Assembly (NCBI GenBank): GCA_047517485.1
Contig: JAKZSU010000082.1
Location: 1 to 10,900 of the forward strand
Direction of reading: 5' to 3'
DNA length: 10,900 bases
From: JAKZSU01 sp047517485
GTDB lineage: Bacteria > Pseudomonadota > Alphaproteobacteria > UBA7887
The position numbers and the translations under genes were made by a program. The notes beneath the pieces were generated by a model. It had not been told where the DNA came from. It searched no databases and saw nothing but the letters and a program-made list of their open reading frames with translations. Shown here piece by piece: positions 6,994 to 10,900 of this stretch (positions are counted from its first letter, which is position 1; every line of letters begins with the position of its first letter).

Positions 6994-7022
6994 AGAATAC
7001 CCTTCGGACGATCCATTTACAA
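6994..7022 (-). promoter_or_regulatory. Putative promoter of the minus-strand HTH gene
   Basis: Minus-strand TTGTAA (7022-7017) and TATTCT (6999-6994) are separated by exactly 17 bp, each matching the consensus at four of six positions. The predicted start lies about 30 bases before the ATG at 6954. The region is shared with the rightward HTH gene, whose own promoter I could not define. Confidence 0.35.
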
Positions 7023-7038
7023 TGGCTACGAGGATATC

Positions 7039-7242
7039 ATGAGCGACCAAAATGAAGACCCCGAAAACTTTGCGGACGACATTCTAAAGGGCGCCGGTGA
7101 GATAGGTAAATTTATCAACGAAAACGAGCGTCGGACCCGCTACATAATCGAAAAGAAGCAAATTCCGGCTTTCAAAATCGGCAACCAGATTCGTGCCCGC
7201 AAGAGTGAACTCAAAAAGCGCTACCGCGCGCAGACCGACTGA
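7039..7242 (+). CDS. Excisionase/AlpA-like helix-turn-helix protein (67 aa)
   Basis: The short basic protein has the pattern of phage excisionase and AlpA-type DNA-binding proteins. A helix GEIGKFINENERRTRYIIEK (residues 20-39) is followed by QIPAFKIGNQIRARKSELKKRY, where the IPAFKIG turn and RARKSEL segment form the wing of this fold. It would bind DNA near the attachment site or promoters and bias excision or switch on the rightward genes. GAGGA lies four to five bases before the ATG at 7039. An upstream in-frame ATG at 6964 lacks such a site. It is the first gene of the rightward set, 11 bp ahead of the four-cysteine protein gene. The general class is fairly safe; the exact role is not. 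Confidence 0.8.
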   Translation: MSDQNEDPENFADDILKGAGEIGKFINENERRTRYIIEKKQIPAFKIGNQIRARKSELKKRYRAQTD

Positions 7243-7253
7243 GAGGGCGCGCG

Positions 7254-7676
7254 ATGAACAATCACAACACCGAAATGTTTGCCGATAATTTCAGCTCGCG
7301 CCTGCGGAAGGCGCCGATCGGCGTCGCGCATTTGCCTGGTACCGGACCCCCCGATATGACCTGCGCCGACTGCGTGCATTTTGAACTGGGCCGGCCGCGA
7401 AAAGGGGGAACGTGCGGAAAAGCACAAGCCTACTGGCGGGCTATTCGAGAGCGCGTGGCAAAAGGGCAAGTACCACCGACGACTGCCGCGTGTTCCCGTT
7501 TTCGAGCACTCAAGAGTTTGCAGAAAAAAACGAAAGTCCAGCCGCAGAGCGGCATCACCAACCAACTTCAAAATTCATGTAAGGAGTACACAAATGCCTC
7601 TAAATCTATCGTCGGGAAACGCAGTCAATCATATTCGTTGGATGGCCCAATCGGCAGAATTTGTTTCCGTCGATGA
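7254..7676 (+). CDS. Small four-cysteine (possible zinc-binding) mobile-element protein
   Basis: The ATG at 7254 follows a GAGAGGG ribosome binding site. The core contains C37-x2-C40 (MTCADC), C54 (GGTCGK) and C80 (AACSRF), a four-cysteine arrangement that could bind zinc or an iron-sulfur cluster. Similar short Cys proteins occur in alphaproteobacterial phages and elements, without known function. The frame is 140 residues long, but the last 28 codons (from 7594) overlap the next gene in another frame, an unusual 83-bp overlap. Seven A residues (7524-7530) lie shortly before. A -1 shift there would end the protein at a TAA (7580-7582) that abuts the next gene's Shine-Dalgarno. The true C-terminus is therefore uncertain, while the Cys core is well supported. 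Confidence 0.6.
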   Translation: MNNHNTEMFADNFSSRLRKAPIGVAHLPGTGPPDMTCADCVHFELGRPRKGGTCGKAQAYWRAIRERVAKGQVPPTTAACSRFRALKSLQKKTKVQPQSGITNQLQNSCKEYTNASKSIVGKRSQSYSLDGPIGRICFRR

Positions 7677-8136
7677 CGACGGCAAAGTGCCAATCTCGAT
7701 CGACGGCGCCGTCTTTGACCTCCCTAACATTTCCACTGGATGGGGGATTTTCGGCGAAGGTATGGCGCCCGAGTGGGTGATGGACCAAAACCTGAAAGTC
7801 AAAGCCCCGAGACCCTCGGACGGCCGCGACTGGCGACGTGGATTCCACTTGAAACTGGCATTGCCTGACAAGGCTGGCGCATACGAATTCGCCACAACAG
7901 CGGTCGGCGCGGTCAACGGCGTCGCCGCGCTATACGACGCATTCGAGCAGCAAGGCGGCGGCGCCTCCGGCAAGTTGCCGGTGATCAAGTGCTCGGGCGC
8001 CGAGCACATAAAAATCGGGAAAGGAGCCACGCAGGTCCCTCAGTTGACGATCAGCGGATGGACGGATAGACCGCCGGAGCTAAGCACCGAAGGCGGTAAT
8101 CCCGAGCTGCCGTTCGACGACGAGATCAACTTATAG
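7594..8136 (+). CDS. Phage-type conserved protein with acidic C-terminal tip, possible ssDNA-binding role
   Basis: A textbook AAGGAG (7581-7586) precedes the ATG by seven bases. The 180-residue product has the shape of an uncharacterised family I associate with alphaproteobacterial prophages. Its features are a FDLPNISTGWGIF motif (41-53), an RPSDGRDWRRGF segment (73-84), a GKLPVI strand (126-131) and a QLTISGWTDRP motif (150-160). It ends in an acidic tip, ELPFDDEINL (171-180), which resembles the C-terminal peptide of single-stranded DNA-binding proteins (consensus DDDIPF). It sits directly before the primase-helicase gene, so a role in handling ssDNA during element replication is a reasonable inference. 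No enzymatic motif is visible. The family memory is unverified here. Confidence 0.75.
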   Translation: MPLNLSSGNAVNHIRWMAQSAEFVSVDDDGKVPISIDGAVFDLPNISTGWGIFGEGMAPEWVMDQNLKVKAPRPSDGRDWRRGFHLKLALPDKAGAYEFATTAVGAVNGVAALYDAFEQQGGGASGKLPVIKCSGAEHIKIGKGATQVPQLTISGWTDRPPELSTEGGNPELPFDDEINL

Positions 8137-8144
8137 GCGATAAA

Positions 8145-8179
8145 ATCGCCCGGCCGATTACGACACTTCGCCGGGCGAT
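8145..8179 (+). terminator. Hairpin between the 180-aa gene and the primase-helicase gene
   Basis: A perfect 10-bp inverted repeat, ATCGCCCGGC (8145-8154) and GCCGGGCGAT (8170-8179), encloses a 15-base loop. It lies eight bases after the upstream stop codon and 17 bases before the primase-helicase ATG. There is no T-tract after the stem, so it may be an attenuator, RNA-processing signal or translational control element instead of a classical terminator. Confidence 0.45.
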
Positions 8180-8196
8180 CTGCTTGGGGTTCAACC

Positions 8197-9981
8197 ATGA
8201 CGATCGAACCCGACCCCGCTCAGATGCAATCGTTAGTCGACCACTTGTTCGGTGACATGCTTGAAGGCCGCGTCGAGCTTGCCTGGAATGACGCCCACGA
8301 TGGCAAGTTGAAGCATGGCCAAACCTTCGACGTCGGCGATCTCGATAGCCTTGTCGAGAAGGCTGTCGAGATCAACGGCGTTGAAGGACAGTCGGTCTAC
8401 TTCGGAGCGGCGCTACGCGATCCTAACACCGCGCCGTTTGGCCGCTGCACGGATGCCGACTTTTTCGCCGCCCCCGCCTTCTGGGCCGATCTCGACGATC
8501 CTGGCGCCGCATCAAGCGCGGCGGATCGCTACAACGGCGCACCGCCAACCATGGCCGTTGTCACCGGCAAGCACCCCCACCCGCGCGCTCAATTGTGGTG
8601 GCGCCACGAAGAAACGTGCACCGATCCTGAAACGGTACGGCGGCAAAACGCCGCACTGGCGTTTGCTCTAAATGGCGATGCCAGCGTGGTCAACCCAGGC
8701 CGCGTCATGCGTCTACCGGGATCAATCGCATGGCCACACAAGCCCGGACGCAAGGTTGAGCTGTGCGAGCTTCGCACCTTTAAGGATCGGCCGTCAGTCT
8801 ACATCGATGGCCAGTTGGCCAAGTCTTATCCGCCAGACGCAACTAAACCCGAGCGGACAAATCTGTTACTCGGCAACAGTGTCGATCCCGTCGCAATGTT
8901 GCGATCGGCGATGAGGCCGGGGAACGGGCACAATAGCATCCGCGCATTCACCGCGCATTGTGTTGCCGCCGAAATGCCGGACTGGATCATCATCGAGGCG
9001 GCGCGACATGTGCTCGACGATCCCAATGATCCGTCAGACATCCAGGTATTAATCGACGGTGCGCGGCAAAAATTCACTATCACCGCACCGGCCAACGATG
9101 TCGCGCCTCTGATCGCCACCGGCCTGGCATCGCTGATCCGGCTCGATTTGCCACCGCGAGAGAACGTGTTGGCGCCCTGGTTGCCGACACAGGGCCTCAC
9201 AATGGTTTTCGCCGATCGCGGCCTTGGTAAGACATTCTTCGCGCTCAATGTGGCTTATGCGGTCGCTACCGGCGCCAATTACCTTGGCTGGAAGGCAGAG
9301 CAGCCGCGACGCGTGCTTTATGTAGATGGCGAAATGCCGGCGCCTGTCATGCAGGAGCGCGCACGCGGGATCGCTTGCCACGATCCAGACACGTCGCTCG
9401 ACGATTACTTCGCAATGGTCACGCCCGATCTACAGGCCGGCATGCCGCCGGATTTGTCGACAGCGCAAGGCCAGGCACGGCTAGAGCCACTGCTTGATGG
9501 AGTCGAGTTGGTGGTGCTCGACAACTTGTCCACGCTATGCCGCAGCGGCGTCGAGAACGAAGCCGAAAGCTGGCTACCCGTGCAAGGGTGGCTGCTTGGC
9601 CTGCGGCAACGCGGAATCAGCGCCTTACTCGTACATCACGCCGGCAAGAGCGGCCTCCAACGCGGCACCAGTCGCCGCGAGGACGTGCTCGATACAGTGA
9701 TCAAGCTGAAGCGGCCAGTGGACTACGAGCCGGCGGACGGCGCTCGCTTCGAGGTGCACTTCGAGAAGGCGCGTGGCCTATTCGGCGACGACGTTGAGGA
9801 GATCGAAGCTCGGCTCGAAGTGGATGGCCTTGGCCGCGCCAAATGGCAGTACTGGAAGCTCGAAACAGAACTTCTGGAAGAGGTCCGCTCTTTGATGGCG
9901 AGAGGTCTTTCCGAGCGCGAGGCGGCCGACGAACTCGGCGTCAGTCGAAGCAAGATTACTCGCCTTAAAGCCAAGTTATGA
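8197..9981 (+). CDS. Replication protein: RepB-like primase fused to RecA-like (AAA_25/RepA) helicase
   Basis: The 594-residue protein combines two replication activities. Residues about 60-210 look like a RepB-type/archaeo-eukaryotic primase domain, with FWADLDDP (D98, D100 as metal ligands), HPHPRAQLWWR (126-136) and NPGRVMRLPGSIAWPHKPGR (166-185). Residues about 320-530 form a RecA-fold helicase: Walker A ADRGLGKTF (K345), Walker B ELVVLDNLS (D442), and VHHAGKSG plus RGTSRRED (479-496), as in RepA and DnaB-like hexameric helicases. The C-terminus (about 565-594, LSEREAADELGVSRSKITRL) is a helix-turn-helix that could recognise the repeats immediately downstream. It would start replication of the excised element. 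The Shine-Dalgarno is weak (TTGGGG), and a hairpin lies 17 bases before the start, suggesting translational control. Confidence 0.9.
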   Translation: MTIEPDPAQMQSLVDHLFGDMLEGRVELAWNDAHDGKLKHGQTFDVGDLDSLVEKAVEINGVEGQSVYFGAALRDPNTAPFGRCTDADFFAAPAFWADLDDPGAASSAADRYNGAPPTMAVVTGKHPHPRAQLWWRHEETCTDPETVRRQNAALAFALNGDASVVNPGRVMRLPGSIAWPHKPGRKVELCELRTFKDRPSVYIDGQLAKSYPPDATKPERTNLLLGNSVDPVAMLRSAMRPGNGHNSIRAFTAHCVAAEMPDWIIIEAARHVLDDPNDPSDIQVLIDGARQKFTITAPANDVAPLIATGLASLIRLDLPPRENVLAPWLPTQGLTMVFADRGLGKTFFALNVAYAVATGANYLGWKAEQPRRVLYVDGEMPAPVMQERARGIACHDPDTSLDDYFAMVTPDLQAGMPPDLSTAQGQARLEPLLDGVELVVLDNLSTLCRSGVENEAESWLPVQGWLLGLRQRGISALLVHHAGKSGLQRGTSRREDVLDTVIKLKRPVDYEPADGARFEVHFEKARGLFGDDVEEIEARLEVDGLGRAKWQYWKLETELLEEVRSLMARGLSEREAADELGVSRSKITRLKAKL

Positions 9982-9991
9982 GCACCTCGAG

Positions 9992-10219
9992 TGGTTCGGT
10001 CATTTTCAGCCACTGGTTCGGATTCTGGTTCGGGGTGTGGTTCGGCTAAACCCTCGTGTTTTCAATGGTTTATGTGTGGTGTGGTTCGCTCTGGTTCAGC
10101 CAAAAAGGCAATGGGTAGTTCGGTGGTTCATTCCTTAAGGATGAACCACCGAACCAGCCCCCGCAAAGGCCAGTTCTCTGCGAGTTTTGGGGGATTTTCG
10201 AAAAGTCGCTTTGGTTCGG
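9992..10219 (+). repeat. TGGTTCGG iteron array, candidate replication origin
   Basis: The 368 bp between the helicase stop and the next start codon hold no convincing gene. Exact TGGTTCGG occurs at 9992, 10014, 10026, 10038 and 10212, with one exact copy on the other strand at 10149-10156. Near copies lie at 10082 (last base C), 10092 (TGGTTCAG), 10116 (TAGTTCGG) and 10124 (TGGTTCAT). Copies 2-4 are spaced exactly 12 bp. A longer unit, GGTGTGGTTCG, recurs at 10034 and 10078. Arrays like this next to a replication gene are typical iterons bound by the initiator. An inverted pair TTTGGGGG/CCCCCAAA (10186-10193, 10243-10250) adds further structure. Origin function is inferred from position and repeats. 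Confidence 0.65.
10118..10154. repeat. Near-perfect 37-nt palindrome within the iteron array
   Basis: The arms GTTCGGTGGTTCA (10118-10130) and TGAACCACCGAAC (10142-10154) are exact inverted copies. The centre contains the perfect palindrome TCCTTAAGGA (10132-10141), leaving only T10131 unpaired. The arms carry iteron-like TGGTTC units in both orientations. It could be a binding site for paired initiators or a single-strand initiation hairpin primed by the upstream primase. It lacks a T-tract, so a simple terminator is less likely. Confidence 0.7.
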
Positions 10220-10295
10220 TTTTTTTCGGAGGGTTACGCGTGCCCCCAAACCGATCGGGAAAGCCGTCGGAAAGACATGCGGAGGCACTATCCGC

Positions 10296-10323
10296 TTGTC
10301 TATGTGTAAATGACAGGTATAAT
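10296..10323 (+). promoter_or_regulatory. Promoter for the downstream phage-type gene
   Basis: TTGTCT (10296-10301) and a perfect TATAAT -10 (10318-10323) are separated by 16 bp. Transcription would start near 10330, immediately before two GTCGCA sites, so a bound protein would block it. A small GCGGA/TCCGC inverted repeat (10280-10284, 10291-10295) sits at the upstream edge. Confidence 0.55.
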
Positions 10324-10337
10324 TGATAAGAATATAC

Positions 10338-10357
10338 CATGTCGCACTCATGTCGCA
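10338..10357 (+). repeat. GTCGCA/GTCGCA site pair, right copy
   Basis: CATGTCGCAC (10338-10347) and CATGTCGCA (10349-10357) repeat with an 11-bp period, between the -10 box and the start codon of the next gene. Reverse-complemented, 10336-10357 equals 5332-5353 at 21 of 22 positions. The site is either an operator or an integrase arm site near the other end of the element. Confidence 0.55.
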
Positions 10358-10757
10358 GATAATGACGCCAGAGCCTAGAGCGGATGTAGTTACAAAGCCG
10401 GCGGTCGCTCGGTCTGCGCTGGCCAACGGCTCGCGACTTTTCTTTGGAAATATCGATCAGCGCTCGTCCGTGGCGCGTCTGTTTCGCGACGTGTACGAAG
10501 CCATTTGCGCCGACCTTGGCGGGCGCGAATCCATGAGCGAAGCGGAGTACCAGCTTGCACGCCGTGCTGCCAGTTTATCTGTCGAGTGTGCGCGGGCGGA
10601 GACGAGACAGGCGGAAGGGCACGCACTCGACGTCGAGCGCTATTGCCGCGCGACGAACTCGCTGGGCCGGGTATTGGGAACCTTGGGGATCAAGCGAAGG
10701 GCGAGGGATATCACGCCAAGTTTGGCCAGCTATATCGAAGAGGGCGCCGCCGAGTGA
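10350..10757 (+). CDS. Phage/mobile-element protein of unknown function (small-terminase-like candidate)
   Basis: The product is 135 residues from the ATG at 10350; an ATG at 10362 is equally possible, and neither has a Shine-Dalgarno. Conserved-looking parts are ANGSRLF (25-31), DQRSSVARLFRDV (36-48), ADLGG (54-58), a helix SEAEYQLARRAASLSVECARAE (63-84) and LGIKRRARDITPSLASYI (112-129). I associate this pattern with small, mostly helical proteins found in alphaproteobacterial phage and element gene clusters, sometimes near terminase genes, but the function is not established. It has its own promoter with GTCGCA sites over the start, so it is likely regulated with the integrase. If it does act in DNA packaging, the element could be a phage satellite. 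The last part is an inference. Confidence 0.7.
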   Translation: MSQIMTPEPRADVVTKPAVARSALANGSRLFFGNIDQRSSVARLFRDVYEAICADLGGRESMSEAEYQLARRAASLSVECARAETRQAEGHALDVERYCRATNSLGRVLGTLGIKRRARDITPSLASYIEEGAAE

Positions 10758-10776
10758 ACATTCCTTGCCTATCCGG

Positions 10777-10900
10777 TTAACGCCCATGACCGCTACATGT
10801 AGGGTGCCGCCACTCTCCCGAGTAAAGCTCGGCATAGGTTGGAGCAGAGGTGTCGGCCGCGATGCCGAGCAATGAGCGGAAGGCGTTGAACGGGTAGAAC
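10777..10900 (-). CDS. Possible C-terminal fragment of a minus-strand gene (partial, unknown)
   Basis: On the minus strand an open frame enters from the right edge and ends at a TAA (10779-10777). Its visible end contains FYPFNAFRSLLGIAADTSA followed by PTYAELYSGEW. The first codons prefer G or C in the third position, like the host genes on the left, and the other minus frames look less protein-like. It would be convergent with the phage-type gene, with 19 bp between stop codons. I do not recognise the family. It could be a host gene on the far side of the element, or chance. Confidence 0.3.
   Translation of the reverse strand, partial: FYPFNAFRSLLGIAADTSAPTYAELYSGEWRHPTCSGHGR

Noticed and set aside
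7381..7593. N-terminal extension of the 180-residue protein to an ATG at 7381
   Set aside because: The extension overlaps the four-Cys gene in another frame and reads as basic, low-quality sequence, while AAGGAG marks the start at 7594.
9992..10219. CRISPR array
   Set aside because: The repeat unit is only 8 bp with irregular 8-44 bp spacing and both orientations, unlike CRISPR repeats and spacers.
9991..10326. 111-residue plus-strand reading frame across the repeat region
   Set aside because: It is Ser/Gly-rich low-complexity translation of the TGGTTCGG repeats and the palindrome, with no ribosome binding site and no protein-like pattern.

Overview
The window looks like chromosomal DNA of an alphaproteobacterium. 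The left half is GC-rich with strongly G/C-biased third codon positions, and the gene families (TRAP permease, IlvD/Edd sugar-acid dehydratase, enolase-superfamily dehydratase, HpcH/HpaI aldolase) are typical of that group. No rRNA or tRNA gene is visible, so the genus cannot be named.

Region 1 (1-822). The window opens inside an IS21-like insertion sequence: the first codons of istA run off the left edge, and about 110 bp of IS end carries two copies of an 11-bp repeat. The IS has cut a TRAP transporter large-permease gene (dctM), leaving only its C-terminal part. A 35-residue, single-pass membrane protein gene follows. Its stop codon overlaps the stop codon of the convergent operon.

Region 2 (819-5204, minus strand). 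This is a compact four-gene catabolic operon, read right to left: SDR dehydrogenase, IlvD/Edd dehydratase, HpcH/HpaI aldolase, mandelate racemase/muconate lactonizing-type enzyme. The first two junctions are start/stop overlaps. The set fits oxidation of a sugar or sugar acid, dehydration to a 2-keto-3-deoxy acid, and aldol cleavage to pyruvate (or a related 2-oxo acid) plus an aldehyde. The broken TRAP gene may once have supplied the importer.

Region 3 (about 5205 to at least 10757). This is an integrated mobile element with visibly lower GC. It has a tyrosine integrase pointing toward the left junction, a divergent pair of small HTH proteins, a four-cysteine protein, a phage-type protein with an acidic tail, and a 594-residue primase/RecA-like helicase. 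Directly after the helicase gene lies a 368-bp non-coding stretch packed with TGGTTCGG repeats and a near-perfect 37-nt palindrome, which is a good candidate replication origin. A small phage-type protein follows behind a recognisable promoter. A family of GTCGCA-N4/5-GTYGCA sites occurs at the left end, over the int promoter, and at the start of the last gene. Two of these sites, 5 kb apart, are 22-bp inverted copies with a single mismatch. The layout suggests a self-replicating integrative element, possibly a phage satellite. Its right attachment site was not found and may lie beyond the window.

Region 4 (10758-10900). A possible C-terminal fragment of a minus-strand gene runs off the right edge; its identity is unknown.
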